DNA of 64,000 bases from Antarcticimicrobium sp040365005 (GCF_040365005.1 NZ_BAABWV010000008.1:119952-183951), one strand, 5' to 3'; numbered from the stretch's first letter, positions 27,512 through 39,137 are shown. The notes: a model not told the origin generated them from the sequence alone. A program made the numbers and translations.

Positions 27512-30036
27512 TCACTCCCGCGCCCGCAACACGCGGGCGGGCCGCGCCGCCAGCGGGCGCCATGCGAACAGCAGCCCGGCGGCCAGCGTGGTCAGAACCC
27601 CGCCCAGCACGATGGCCAGCGCGGCGGGCCAGATCACCGTGAAATCGGTCTCCAGCACCTGTCGGGTCACGGCCCAGGCCCCGGCGATCCCGGCCCCCAG
27701 CGCCACCAGGCCGGCAGCAGCCCCCAGAAGCGCGCTGCGCAGGGCGAAACTCAGCAGGATGCGCCGCCGCGCCGCGCCCAGCGTCTTCAGCACCGCCGCC
27801 TCGTAGGTGCGCGCGCCGACACCCGCCGCCGCCGCGCCGATCAGTACCAGGAACCCGGTCACCAGCGAGATTCCGGCGCCCCATGAGGTGGCAGCCGCGA
27901 TGCCCGCCAGCACGCCCGAAACCCGGTCGATGGCATCGCGTACGCGGATCGCGGTGATGTTCGGGAACTTGCCGGCCAAGTCGCGCAGGATCTGTGCCTC
28001 GGCCTGCGGTTCGGCATAGACGGTGGCGATGAAGCTATGCGGCGCGCCGGCCAGCGCGGCGGGGTTCATCGTGAGGACAAAGCCCATCCCGGCGGTCGAG
28101 AAATCGACCTCGCGGAAACTGGTGACGGTGGCGGTGATGTCCCGGCCCAGCACGTTGACGGTCATCGTGTCGCCCAGCGAAAGGCCCATCTCGGCGGCCT
28201 CCTCGGCGGCAAAGCTGATCTGTGGCGGGCCGGAGTAATCCTCGGGCCACCATGTCCCGGCGGTGATCCGCGTGGTCTTGCCGGGCCGGGCGGCATAGGT
28301 CACGCCGCGGTCCCCGCGCACCACCCAGTGATCGCCGGCGACCTCGCGCGCGGGTCGGTCGTTGATTCGCGTGATGACCCCGCGCAGCATCGGCGCGGTT
28401 TCCAGGCGCGAGACCGCCGGATCGCCCTCCAGCCGCTCGCGGAAGCCGGGCATCTGGTCTTTCTGGATGTCGACGAAGAAATAGGAGGGGGCGACCTCGG
28501 GGAGGTTGCCCGAGATCGCGTTGCGCAGGTTGCCGTCGATCTGCCCGACGGCCGAGAGCACCGACAGCCCCAGCCCCAGCGACAGCACCACCGATCCGGC
28601 GCCCTCTTGGCGAGACCCGATGGCGGCCAGCGCCCAGCGTAGTGCCGGGCGACCGCGCGCAGCGCGCCCGCCACGCCGGGCCAGTTGCCGCATCAAACCG
28701 GCCGCAAGCGTCAGCAGCACCAGCGCCCCGGCAATGCCGCCGGCGGTCCACAGCGTCAGCCGTGGCGCGCCGTTGAACCAGGCGGCCAGACCGACAAGCA
28801 GCCCCAGCGCGGCCATGATGACCAACAGGTAGCGGGGCGCGGGCAACAGCCGCGCCGAGGAGAGCGCCTCGCGGAACAGGGTGGCGGCGCGGACCTCCTC
28901 GGTGCGCGCCAGCGGCCAGAGCGTGAACACCAGCGCGGTCAGCAGCCCGTAAAGTGCTGCTTCGCCCAGCGGACGGGGATAGAGGGTAAACACCGCCGGC
29001 ACCGGCAGTTGCGCCCCGATCAGCGGCCCCAGCAGCACCGGCAGCCCGCCGCCCAGCACCAGCCCCAGCGCGATGCCCAGAACCGACAGCGCGCCGATCT
29101 GCAGGAAATAGGTCTGAAAGATCGTTGCCCGGTCCGCCCCCAGCGTGCGCAGGGTGGCGATGACTTGCGTCTTGTCCGCGAGATAGGCGCGCACCGCCGC
29201 CGACACGCCGACGCCCCCGACGGCAAGGCCCGAGAGCCCCACCAGCACAAGGAAGGCGCCCAGCCGCCGGACGAATTCGGCCACGCCCGGCGCACCGTTG
29301 CGCGCATCGCGCCAGCGCAACCCGGTGGCCTCGAACCGTTCCTTTGCGGCCGCCTCCAGCGCCGGCAGATCCGCCCCCTCGGGCAGGTCGAGCCGGTACT
29401 TGGTCGAGAACAGCGTTCCCGGCGCCAGCAGCCCCGAAGCGTCGAGCGCCGGGGTCGCCACGATGGTGCGCGGGCCGAGCGAAAACCCGTCCGCCGCCCC
29501 GTCCGGCACCTGCGCCAGCGCCGCCGTCAGCACGAACTCCTGCAGCCCCAGCTTGAAGCGGTCGCCGGGGGTCAGCCCCAGCCGGTCGATCAGCACCCGC
29601 TCCATCACTGCGCCCGGTACACCGTCCTGCCCGGCCAGCGCGGCCTCCAGCGGCATGTCGGGCGTGAGCGTTACCGATCCGATCAGCGGATAGGCCCCGT
29701 CCACCGCCTTGACCTGGGTCAGCGCCCGGTCCGCCTGTCCGTCCTGCTCCACCACCGCCATCGAGCGGAAATCCACGATCTCCGAGGTGCGGGCGGCGGA
29801 CCCGGCCATCCAGACCCGTTCTTCCGCGCTGGCAAAGCGATAGGTAAACTCCATTTCGGCGTCGCCACCCAGAAGTGCGGCGCCCTCGCGCGCAAGCCCG
29901 GCCTCGATCGCGGCGCGGACCGAGCCGACGGCGGCGATGGCCGCCACCCCCAGCGCCAGGCAGGCGAGGAAAATGCGGAAGCCGCCAAGGCCCCCGCGCA
30001 ATTCACGCCGGGCGAAGCGGGCGGCAAGCGTGAGGC

Positions 30037-30040
<4 letters not shown>
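27512..30040 (-). CDS. ABC transporter permease, FtsX/YbbP-like
   Basis: 842 residues with two FtsX-type permease modules separated by periplasmic domains. Ten or so membrane helices are apparent (one at the N-terminus, groups near 260-440 and at the C-terminus). This resembles E. coli YbbP. Its ATG overlaps the ATPase stop in an ATGA junction. Such MacB-superfamily exporters move lipids, lipoproteins or peptides out of the inner membrane. The cargo is unknown here. Confidence 0.92.
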
Positions 30041-30732
<692 letters not shown>

Positions 30733-30780
30733 GGGCCATCCTGTTTTGGGTTCCCTATGGGATATGGAGTACGTGGCGAT

Positions 30781-31422
30781 ATGCGCAAGTTCTTCCTCGG
30801 ATTGATGTTTTGTCTGTGTGCCCCCTGGGCCGCAGCGGGGACGGTGACCATTGCCGCGCTGGGCGACAGCCTGACACAGGGCTACGGGCTGCTGTCCGAA
30901 CAGGGGTTCGTGCCACAACTGGAGGTCTGGCTGGCCGCGCAGGGCGCCGATGTGGCGCTGATCAATGCCGGGGTGTCCGGCGATACCACGGCGGGCGGAG
31001 CGGCGCGGGTCGGCTGGACCCTGAGCGAAGATGTCGATGCCATGATCGTGACCTTGGGCGGCAACGACCTCTTGCGCGGCTTGGCGCCCGAGGTCACGCG
31101 CGCCAACCTCGAGACCATCTTGCAAGAGGCGGAAAAGGCGGGGGTGCCGGTGCTGCTGATCGGCATGCAGGCGCCGGGCAACTATGGGCCCGCCTACAAG
31201 GCCGCCTTCGACGCGATCTATCCGGAACTGGCGGCGGCCCATGGCACGCTTTACGCCGAGAGCTTCTTTGCCGGGCTGGAGGGGCTGCGCGACGATCCGG
31301 GCGCGATGAACCGCTACATGCAGCCCGACGGTATCCACCCCAGCGCCGAGGGAGTACGAAAGATCGTCGCGGCGCTGGGGCCGAAGGTATTGGAACTGGT
31401 GGCGCGGGCCGAAGGCGGCTGA
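30781..31422 (+). CDS. TesA-like arylesterase / GDSL lysophospholipase
   Basis: 213 residues. A signal peptide (MRKFFLGLMFCLCAPWAAAG) leads to SGNH-hydrolase blocks: ALGDSLTQGYG with the nucleophile Ser, Gly in INAGVSGDTTAGG, Asn in LGGNDLLRG, and DxxH in PDGIHPSAEG. E. coli TesA is a periplasmic thioesterase/lysophospholipase and likewise lies divergent from ybbA-ybbP, so the arrangement is conserved. Only 48 bp separate the two starts, so their promoters overlap. Confidence 0.93.
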   Translation: MRKFFLGLMFCLCAPWAAAGTVTIAALGDSLTQGYGLLSEQGFVPQLEVWLAAQGADVALINAGVSGDTTAGGAARVGWTLSEDVDAMIVTLGGNDLLRGLAPEVTRANLETILQEAEKAGVPVLLIGMQAPGNYGPAYKAAFDAIYPELAAAHGTLYAESFFAGLEGLRDDPGAMNRYMQPDGIHPSAEGVRKIVAALGPKVLELVARAEGG

Positions 31423-31460
31423 GGGGGCGATCGCGCATCCGCACTCCCATCCGCCAAATG

Positions 31461-31493
31461 ATAAACCCCCTCCCGGGCTGCGCCGGAAGGGGG
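31461..31493 (-). terminator. rho-independent terminator of the cold-shock gene
   Basis: CCCCCTCCCGG-GCTGCG-CCGGAAGGGGG pairs 10 of 11 positions. On the minus strand the stem is followed by TTTATCATTT, so it most likely ends the cold-shock transcript. It may also stop the convergent esterase transcript. Confidence 0.75.
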
Positions 31494-31533
31494 CTGAATT
31501 TCCTGGTGCCGGCCCTCGGGCCGACCGTCAGGC

Positions 31534-31740
31534 TCAGGCCAGGGCCAGGTTGATCGCCGACTCGCGGCCGTCACGGCCAGCTTCGATGTCGTAGGTCACT
31601 TTCTGGTTGTCGGCCAGGCCGGTCAGGCCCGAACGCTCAACGGCCGAGATGTGCACGAACACATCCTTGCCACCGGATTCCGGTGCGATAAAGCCGTAGC
31701 CTTTGGTGGTGTTGAACCATTTGACGGTGCCGTTTGCCAT
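31534..31740 (-). CDS. cold-shock protein (CspA family)
   Basis: 68 residues, a single cold-shock domain. RNP1 is KGYGFIAP and RNP2 is VFVHISAV; these bind single-stranded RNA/DNA. It differs at only about a dozen positions from the second cold-shock gene 3.7 kb away. The C-terminal GRDGRESAINLALA is typical of rhodobacterial Csp. ATG follows GGAGAAACG. Around 160 bp upstream is gene-free and probably a structured 5' UTR, as in other csp genes. Confidence 0.95.
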   Translation of the reverse strand: MANGTVKWFNTTKGYGFIAPESGGKDVFVHISAVERSGLTGLADNQKVTYDIEAGRDGRESAINLALA

Positions 31741-31901
31741 CGTCGTTTCTCCTGTCTTGGTCTGCCCGCGGGATGCGGCAGGTCGGCTCGGTCGTAGCAA
31801 GATCGAAGACTGAGCCTTGGAAGAGGAGCAGTAGTGTCGATAGCGTAACGTTGCGCAAACTACATGGGGCTTGTTGAGATTCGCTGCAAGAAAAAATCCT
31901 G

Positions 31902-32435
31902 TCACTCCCATGAATCGAGCGCCAGAAGTTGCACGTAGGACAGCGTTTCAGAGATGGTCCCGTCGTCTCCTGCGTGGAAATCCGGGTCCTGCGGCAGGCA
32001 GCCGAGGCCGCAGATCTGCACCGCCAGCATCGCCCGGCTGTCGATGTACCAGAGCCGTCCGCCGGGCGTCGAGACATAGCCGGTGACCCCCTCGCGCCGG
32101 TCGCTGCGCATGTCGAGCGCGGTGGGAAATTCCGCCGGGATCGACGGGTCGTAGGCACCGTGGGTATGCAGCGAGGCGATCAGCTCGAACCCGGTGCCGG
32201 GCATCTCGGGGGTGCAGCCGTTGTGATGGCCGCGCAGGATCTTGGTGAAGGCCGGCGTGCCATCCTGCCGCCATCCGAGGTATCCGCAATACTCGTACCC
32301 GGCGGCAAAGGACAGGTGCTGGATCGGGGCCAGCCGCGCCTTGAGCATCTCCACTTGCGCGGGCGGCGGCGGGGTATAGGCCGGCAGTGGCTCCAACACT
32401 GCAGCCAGCGCCAGCAGGGCAACGACCAGGATCAC
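31902..32435 (-). CDS. DUF4329-like exported protein
   Basis: 177 residues. The N-terminus is a hydrophobic signal or anchor (MILVVALLALAAVLEPLPA). The core reads ELIASLHTHGAYDP … DMRSDRREGVTGYVSTPGGRLWYI. The H-x-H plus Ser-x-Asp arrangement recalls JAB/MPN metalloprotease folds. I recall this as DUF4329, but that label is from memory. Four cysteines in the mature part could form disulfides. It lies 25 bp downstream of the L,D-transpeptidase on the same strand, so a wall-related role is possible. Confidence 0.75.
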   Translation of the reverse strand: MILVVALLALAAVLEPLPAYTPPPPAQVEMLKARLAPIQHLSFAAGYEYCGYLGWRQDGTPAFTKILRGHHNGCTPEMPGTGFELIASLHTHGAYDPSIPAEFPTALDMRSDRREGVTGYVSTPGGRLWYIDSRAMLAVQICGLGCLPQDPDFHAGDDGTISETLSYVQLLALDSWE

Positions 32436-32460
32436 CGGGGCGCCGTCCGGGCGTGTAACC

Positions 32461-33027
32461 TCACAGCACGGTCACCACGGTGCCGACCGGGACACGTTCG
32501 TAGAGGTCCATCACATGGGCGTTCAACATGCGGATGCAGCCGTTGGACCAGGATTGACCGATGCTCTCGGGCTGGTTGGTGCCATGGATGCGGAAATAGG
32601 TATCAACCCCGTTCTGGAACAGGTAGAGCGCCCGCGCCCCCAACGGGTTTTCCGGCCCGCCGGGCTGGACATAGTCGTTGTCGACAAATCGGGCGTAGCT
32701 GCGCGGCGAGCGTTCGATCATCTCGTCGGTGGGCCGCCAGGTCGGCCATTCCTTCTTGACGTCAATGGTGGCGGTGCCGGTGAACTCCAGCCCCGCCTTG
32801 CCGACGCCGACGCCATAGCGGATCGCCTTTCGCTCCTCGGTGACCCAGTAGAGGTAATAGGACCGTGGCAGGATCAGCATCTGGCCGGGTTTGAAGTCGC
32901 GCTTGATGCGGACGTATTGCGGGGTGGGGTCGAATTCGGTGTCCTGCGCCGAAACGGGCTCGGGCCAGAGCGCTGGCAAGGCGGCTGTCGCGGTGGCGGC
33001 GGTCAGAAAGGTGCGGCGTGTCAGCAT
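32461..33027 (-). CDS. L,D-transpeptidase (YkuD/ErfK family)
   Basis: 188 residues. A Tat-like signal (LTRRTFLTAATATAALPAL) precedes a YkuD domain. The active-site motif HGT…SWSNGCIRM (Cys near residue 165) fits enzymes that make 3-3 peptidoglycan cross-links or attach proteins to the wall. The protein is short and lacks a LysM or other binding module. ATG 33027 begins with the signal. Confidence 0.92.
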   Translation of the reverse strand: MLTRRTFLTAATATAALPALWPEPVSAQDTEFDPTPQYVRIKRDFKPGQMLILPRSYYLYWVTEERKAIRYGVGVGKAGLEFTGTATIDVKKEWPTWRPTDEMIERSPRSYARFVDNDYVQPGGPENPLGARALYLFQNGVDTYFRIHGTNQPESIGQSWSNGCIRMLNAHVMDLYERVPVGTVVTVL

Positions 33028-33165
33028 GGCTCACTCATTCAGTTCGAAAGGGGCCATACCATTCTGCCGCAGCGGGCGGGCAGGTCAATCGCTTTGCGCG
33101 CCGTTTACGCGGATGAGGGCGCTTCGGCGTTATTAGCCCCGGCGCTCTCGGGGAAAATTTGGGTA

Positions 33166-33185
33166 ATATTAATTCAAATCAATAT
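33166..33185. promoter_or_regulatory. 20-bp AT-rich near-palindrome upstream of trxC
   Basis: ATATTAATTCAAATCAATAT matches its own complement at 16 of 20 positions and sits in a 293-bp gap between the divergent L,D-transpeptidase and trxC. It stands out from the GC-rich surroundings and could be an operator. It is not a good FNR or Fur box. The rest of the gap shows nothing I can identify. Confidence 0.35.
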
Positions 33186-33320
33186 CTTGCATGTGTGTCG
33201 TCCGGTGGTGCAATTGTGTCGACGGAGGTGCTGCGCGGCAACCTATGCCCGCGCTCTTGTCACCGGAGAGCGGACATCCCATATCTTTTTTTGAATGTGA
33301 ATTTCGTACAGGAGGCAAGG

Positions 33321-33746
33321 ATGGCGGGCAAGAAACTGACCTGTCTGGAATGTGGTCAGGTCAACCGGGTTCCGGAGGAGAAGTTGGCGGCGGGGCCGAA
33401 GTGCGGCACCTGTGGCGCGGCGCTGATCTCGAGCAAGGCGGTCGAGGTGGATGCGGCGACGCTGGCCAAGGCGGCGCAGAACGACGATGTGCCGCTGGTG
33501 GTGGATTTCTGGGCCCCCTGGTGCGGCCCGTGCCGCATGATGGCGCCGGAATTTTCCAAGGCGGCCAAAAGCTTGCAGGGAAAGGTGCGGCTGGTGAAGC
33601 TGAACACCGAAGAGCATCAGGCCGCCGGCATGAAATACGGGATTCGCGGCATTCCGACGATGGTGGAATTCGCCGGTGGGCGCGAGGTGAAGCGGCAATC
33701 GGGCGCGATGCGCGAGGACCAGATCGTGAGTTGGATCGGCGCCTGA
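33321..33746 (+). CDS. trxC: thioredoxin 2 (TrxC)
   Basis: 141 residues. The N-terminal ~30 residues hold a zinc finger with two CxxC pairs (LTCLECGQ and KCGTCGA), the feature that separates TrxC from TrxA. The thioredoxin fold follows with the redox motif FWAPWCGPCRMM and cis-Pro in IRGIPTMVEF. It reduces cytoplasmic disulfides and is linked to oxidative stress in other bacteria. ATG 33321 has a strong AGGAGG; the frame upstream is not conserved. Confidence 0.95.
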   Translation: MAGKKLTCLECGQVNRVPEEKLAAGPKCGTCGAALISSKAVEVDAATLAKAAQNDDVPLVVDFWAPWCGPCRMMAPEFSKAAKSLQGKVRLVKLNTEEHQAAGMKYGIRGIPTMVEFAGGREVKRQSGAMREDQIVSWIGA

Positions 33747-33782
33747 CCGGATTTCGGGGCGCGGATCGGGGTGTTTGACGCC

Positions 33783-33875
33783 GGTTTCGTACAATTCGGA
33801 CCCGTGCGCGACCCGCGCCCCGGGCCGGATTGGGGAGTTTGCGGGCGGTTTTGTACGATCGGACCCGCGCCCCGG
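33783..33875. repeat. imperfect direct repeat between trxC and a lipoprotein gene
   Basis: A block like GGTTTCGTACAATTCGGACC (33783) recurs as GGTTTTGTACGATCGGACC (33847). Both are followed by CCGCGCCCCGG, 64 bp apart. This fills most of the 170-bp gap between convergent genes. Function is unknown; it may be a local duplication. Confidence 0.5.
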
Positions 33876-33918
33876 TCGTGCCGCGCGGGAAAGCGTTGAA
33901 TTTTGGTAAATTCGCCCC

Positions 33919-34611
33919 TCAGAAAGTGACCGCCGCCACAAATTCGGCGGGTGTGACCGGCACCGCCCGGCCGTCTGGTGTTCGCCGTACCATCCCGCGC
34001 AGCGATTTGGCCGATCCGGGAATCCCGGCCTCGGCGGCGGCGCGGTCCGCCTCGGACACCCGGTCGGTTTTGCATTCCCCCTGCACCGTCCAACGCTGGT
34101 AAGAGATCGGTCCGGCCACCGCGCCGGCGATCACCCGCGGGGCGATATCGTTCTCCCGAACCTTGCCGCTGGCGATCAGCGCCTTGATCGCCTCGGCGGT
34201 GATCTCGGCGCTTTCAACAAATTCCATGTCGGCGACCCGGCGCTCCTCGGCTGTCGGGGTGCCGTCGGTCAGGCAGTGGCGCGCCACGAACAGCCAGTCG
34301 TGGATCATGTAGGCGGGGGCATAGCCCCAGGGCGAGAAGCCGCGAAAGAGCTGCCCGGCGCGCGGGATCGAGCCGCCGTCGGTATAGATCATCTCGGGCT
34401 GGATCACGCGCGGGCTCCCCTCGGCGCGCAGCAGCCGCAGCGGATCGCGCGGGTTGGGGACATAGACGAACCGCCCGTCGCCGGACGATCCGCCTTCGCC
34501 CACCCACATCACGAAGAGCGAGCCCTTGAACCGGCCTGTCGGGGTGGCGTCGTAATCGACCCGACCGCAGGCGGCGAGCAACAGGCAGAGCAGGAACGCA
34601 AGGCGGGGCAT
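33919..34611 (-). CDS. DUF1353-like lipoprotein
   Basis: 230 residues. A lipoprotein signal ends in LLLAACG, so Cys of LAAC is the likely lipidation site. The core has TDGGSIPRAGQLFRGFSPWGYAPAYMIHDWLFVARH, resembling DUF1353 proteins (SIPR then IHDWLY). That family is often phage- or envelope-associated with no known activity. ATG 34611 fits the signal; the longer frame upstream overlaps the next gene and is rejected. Confidence 0.8.
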   Translation of the reverse strand: MPRLAFLLCLLLAACGRVDYDATPTGRFKGSLFVMWVGEGGSSGDGRFVYVPNPRDPLRLLRAEGSPRVIQPEMIYTDGGSIPRAGQLFRGFSPWGYAPAYMIHDWLFVARHCLTDGTPTAEERRVADMEFVESAEITAEAIKALIASGKVRENDIAPRVIAGAVAGPISYQRWTVQGECKTDRVSEADRAAAEAGIPGSAKSLRGMVRRTPDGRAVPVTPAEFVAAVTF

Positions 34612-34672
34612 GGCGATCTCCGGCGGTGTCGGGCAACTGTGCCGCAGATCGGGGGCCGGTGAAAGGGGGCGC

Positions 34673-35053
34673 TCAGGCCCGCGCGCGGCCGGGATAGGCC
34701 AGCGAGACCAGCGCGGCCAGCAGGGCGGCAACCCCGGCGGCGGTGCCGATCCAGCCCAGGAACCAGAGCCGACCGGCCAGCACGCTTTCGGCGTAGGAGG
34801 CGGCAAACTCGGCCTTGCCCCAACTGGCGGTGGCAAAGGCCCCGGCAGCGATCAGCGAAAAGAGCGCGATGCGCGGCCCGGCGGCAAGCCCGGCGAGCGC
34901 GGCGAGAGCGGCCAGCAGCAGCCCGGCAGGGGCGCCGATCACGATGACCTGCGTGCTCCACCACGGGTGGGCGCCAAGCCATTGGGGCACGCCGGTCTGC
35001 GCGGCGAGCGCCATCAGCAGGGCGGCGGGGATCAGGGCTGGGATGTGTTTCAT
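34673..35053 (-). CDS. small integral membrane protein of unknown function
   Basis: 126 residues with about four hydrophobic helices (ALIPAALLMALAA, VIVIGAPAGLLLAALAALAGLA, IALFSLIAAGAFATA, LGWIGTAAGVAALLAALVSLA). No recognised motif. It lies 62 bp upstream of the DUF1353 lipoprotein on the same strand and may be co-transcribed. ATG 35053 was preferred over an in-frame start 21 codons upstream that has no hydrophobic or conserved content. Confidence 0.7.
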   Translation of the reverse strand: MKHIPALIPAALLMALAAQTGVPQWLGAHPWWSTQVIVIGAPAGLLLAALAALAGLAAGPRIALFSLIAAGAFATASWGKAEFAASYAESVLAGRLWFLGWIGTAAGVAALLAALVSLAYPGRARA

Positions 35054-35263
35054 GCGGGCCTCCGTCGGTCCCTGCCGAGATAGGCGGGCGACGGGGCGGC
35101 GTGAACCGACCCTCACGCAGGGGTGAGGGGGCGTGTTAGCGCGGGATGTCGGGGGGGGAGAGGTGCAGGGCGCCGAGGCGCGGCCTGCGGGTCAGAGCGG
35201 GGCGTGATCGCCCCGCCCGCGGTCAGGTTCGGGGGCGCAGGATCTGCGCGCCCCGGGGCCGAA

Positions 35264-35470
35264 TCAGGCCAGGGCCAGGTTGACGGCGCTTTCGCGGCCG
35301 TCACGGCCGGCTTCGATGTCGAAGGTCACCTTCTGGTCGTCGGCCAGGCCGGTCAGGCCCGAACGCTCGACGGCGGAGATGTGGACGAAGACGTCCTTGG
35401 AGCCGCCTTCAGGCTGAATGAAGCCGAAGCCTTTGGTGGAGTTGAACCATTTCACGGTGCCATTGGCCAT
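35264..35470 (-). CDS. cold-shock protein (CspA family), second copy
   Basis: 68 residues, one cold-shock domain with RNP1 KGFGFIQP and RNP2 VFVHISAV. It is a close paralogue of the copy at 31534-31740, including the same C-terminal GRDGRESAVNLALA. ATG follows AAGGAAAACTCAC. The upstream 150-180 bp are gene-free, consistent with a long 5' UTR. The paralogues may be regulated differently because upstream sequences are unrelated. Confidence 0.95.
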   Translation of the reverse strand: MANGTVKWFNSTKGFGFIQPEGGSKDVFVHISAVERSGLTGLADDQKVTFDIEAGRDGRESAVNLALA

Positions 35471-35648
35471 GTGAGTTTTCCTTAAGTGTTCGCTGCCCAC
35501 GACATGTGGCAGCCCGGCAAGTCACAACTGGATCGAGAGCTGTGAGCCGGTGAAGGAAAACAGAATGTCGAAAAGAAGATCGTTAGCTCGGCCCGTATGA
35601 CAGGGAGGGAATCATAAAGCAAGAGAAATCGGCGGGGGCTGTGGGCGC

Positions 35649-35714
35649 TGTCATCCCGGCGCTAGCGGGGATCTTTGGTCAGGATTGGAGATCCCCGCTT
35701 TCGCGGGGATGACA
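35649..35714. repeat. REP-like palindromic repeat
   Basis: TGTCATCCC…GGGATGACA bounds a 66-bp palindromic unit with internal CCCCGC/GCGGGG pairings and an AGATCCCCGCTTTCGCGGGG stem. A sister copy lies at 36319-36407. Short dispersed palindromes of this type are widespread in proteobacteria. With the Csp UTR they account for most of 35471-35747. Confidence 0.8.
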
Positions 35715-35747
35715 GGGGGCGGTCCAAGTGGAAGCGCGATGATCGGC

Positions 35748-36104
35748 CTATTTGCAGACCGTGTCGGGCACGCCTTTGCCCTTGATCGTGATGCGGCCCT
35801 TGCCATCGACCGAAACGCTGCGCGCCTTGCCCGTCGACGCATTGACCAGCATTCCCTGTTTGTTGGTCTTGTAGCCGCTTGAGATCGAGCGACCCTGGAA
35901 CTTGCCCTTGAATGCGATCCGTCCCTTTTTTGCGTTGGCCTTGCCGAATTTCAGCTTCACGGGGCTGCCGTCAGCGTCGCAGGAGAGGCTCTTGCTGCTC
36001 AGCAGTTGGAGCGCATCCGGTGCGGAAAGTTGTTTGGCGTGCAGGGGGCCTGCAAGGGCGATCGCCATGACGGCGGGAAGGACAATCTTGAAAGGGAAGG
36101 ACAA
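35748..36104 (-). CDS. small secreted protein of unknown function
   Basis: 118 residues. A signal peptide (FPFKIVLPAVMAIALAGPLHA) precedes a lysine-rich, basic mature part of about 95 residues with two cysteines (LSCDADG and the C-terminal DTVCK), likely disulfide-bonded. I chose the TTG at 36104 because AGGAG lies 7 bp before it and it gives a clean signal peptide. An ATG at 36146 in the same frame has no Shine-Dalgarno. It sits between two REP-like repeats. No family recognised. Confidence 0.65.
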   Translation of the reverse strand: MSFPFKIVLPAVMAIALAGPLHAKQLSAPDALQLLSSKSLSCDADGSPVKLKFGKANAKKGRIAFKGKFQGRSISSGYKTNKQGMLVNASTGKARSVSVDGKGRITIKGKGVPDTVCK

Positions 36105-36318
36105 AGGGCTGCTCCTGATCAAATACTCTGGAGAGGCTAGGGCCATTCGGGCGGGTGCGTCAATCGCTGCGGGGGGGGGGGCGAGGGTGTCACACAGATG
36201 GGATCGTGGCTGTCAGGCCGGGCGTTTGGGCCCTTCCGAGGTCGGGCATGGCGCTGGCGCGCCTTGTCGGTGAGGGTCGTCCAAGGGGAAACCGGCTGCA
36301 GCGATGAGCCCCGCGCGC

Positions 36319-36407
36319 TGTCATCCCGGCGCAGGCCGGGATCTTTGGTGGGGCGCTGTCGGGAGATCCCCGCTTTCGCGGGGATGACAGGTTCGCGGGG
36401 ATGACAG
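36319..36407. repeat. REP-like palindromic repeat with a partial tandem copy
   Basis: The same TGTCATCCC…GGGATGACA unit as at 35649, here followed by an extra 17-bp partial copy (GTTCGCGGGGATGACAG). It occupies much of the 371-bp gap between the secreted protein and the ettA end; the rest of that gap shows no gene. Confidence 0.8.
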
Positions 36408-36429
36408 GGGGGGAGGGGGCGACCGGCCC

Positions 36430-36462
36430 GAAACAAAACCGCCCGCCGGTGAGGGCGGGCGG
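36430..36462 (-). terminator. rho-independent terminator of ettA
   Basis: CCGCCCGCC-GGTGAG-GGCGGGCGG is a perfect 9-bp stem just past the ettA stop. On the minus strand it is followed by GGTTTTGTTTCGG. Confidence 0.85.
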
Positions 36463-36475
36463 CTGGGGTTTCGCG

Positions 36476-38131
<1,656 letters not shown>

Positions 38132-38312
38132 GTGGTACTCCGGCTTTGGAATGGGAAGGTCGCGCGGCGCGCGGTTTTGCCCTAGATAAAGGTCCGGGGC
38201 GGCGCGGGCAAGCCGCCTGCGCGGGGTGTTTCCTGTGGGCTGGGGGTTGAAATCCGACAAAAATGATCGGAAATAGGGGCGAGGCGCAGATCCGCGCCAA
38301 AGGAGTTTTGCC

Positions 38313-39137
38313 ATGCCCGCCGCCCCCGGTCCCGTCCTGCCCGATCTCAAACGTCCCGCCCGGGGCAAGCCCGGGCCGCGCCTGGTCACGGTGGTGGCCA
38401 ACCGCAGGATCACGCCGAACATGATCCGCCTGACCCTGACCGGGCCGGAACTGGCCGATGTGCGCCCGAACTGCGAGGGCGCCAACTGCAAGATCTTCTT
38501 GCCCGGGGCGGGGCAGGGGCGCGAGGATTTCGCCCGCCAGCTCAAGGACGGGCCGCGCCCGGTGGTGCGGACCTACACGGTGCGGCATTGGCGGCCCGAG
38601 GTGCTGGAGCTGGACGTGGATTTCGTCGATCACGGGCTTGGGGGGCCGGCGAGTGCCTTTGCCAACAGGGCGCAACCGGGGGATTTCTGCGGCTTTGCCG
38701 GGCCGGGGCCGGTCAAGCTGTCGGAGTTCTATGCCGACTGGTACCTGGTGGCGGCGGACATGTCGGCGCTGCCGGTGGCGGCGGCGGCGCTGGAGGCGAT
38801 GCCGCGCGACGCGCGCGGCGTGGCGATCTTCGAGGTGACCAGCGCCGGGGACCGGCAGGAGATCGACGCGCCGGCGGGCATCGAACAGCATTGGCTGGTG
38901 CATCCGGACCCGCATCACCCCTCGCCCGTGCAGGAGGGGATGATCCGCGCGCTGGACTGGCCGGCGGGCCGGGTGCAGACCTGTGTCGCCGGCGAGAGCG
39001 GGGTGATCAAGGCGCTGCGCGGCTACCTGCACCAGGAGCGGGGGCTGGATCGCAAGGATACCTATGTCTCGGGCTACTGGAAGATCGGGCTGGTCGAGGA
39101 CGAGCACCAGCAGGAAAAACGCCGCGAGAGCGCCTGA
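38313..39137 (+). CDS. siderophore-interacting protein (ferric-siderophore reductase type)
   Basis: 274 residues. The FAD-binding beta barrel shows RTYTVRHW, and SAFANRAQPGDFCGFAGPG is typical of the SIP/ViuB family. The C-terminal NAD(P)H domain contains CVAGESGVIKALRGYL. These flavoenzymes reduce ferric siderophores in the cytoplasm. No siderophore transport genes are adjacent. ATG 38313 follows AAAGGAGTTTTGCC. Convergence with neighbours is absent; it is followed by nadD after 61 bp. Confidence 0.9.
   Translation: MPAAPGPVLPDLKRPARGKPGPRLVTVVANRRITPNMIRLTLTGPELADVRPNCEGANCKIFLPGAGQGREDFARQLKDGPRPVVRTYTVRHWRPEVLELDVDFVDHGLGGPASAFANRAQPGDFCGFAGPGPVKLSEFYADWYLVAADMSALPVAAAALEAMPRDARGVAIFEVTSAGDRQEIDAPAGIEQHWLVHPDPHHPSPVQEGMIRALDWPAGRVQTCVAGESGVIKALRGYLHQERGLDRKDTYVSGYWKIGLVEDEHQQEKRRESA

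Noticed and set aside
33166..33185. FNR/Anr box upstream of trxC
   Set aside because: The site lacks the TTGAT-N4-ATCAA arrangement.
36147..36318. Short frames between the secreted protein and the repeat
   Set aside because: They overlap palindromic repeats or G-runs and lack translation signals.
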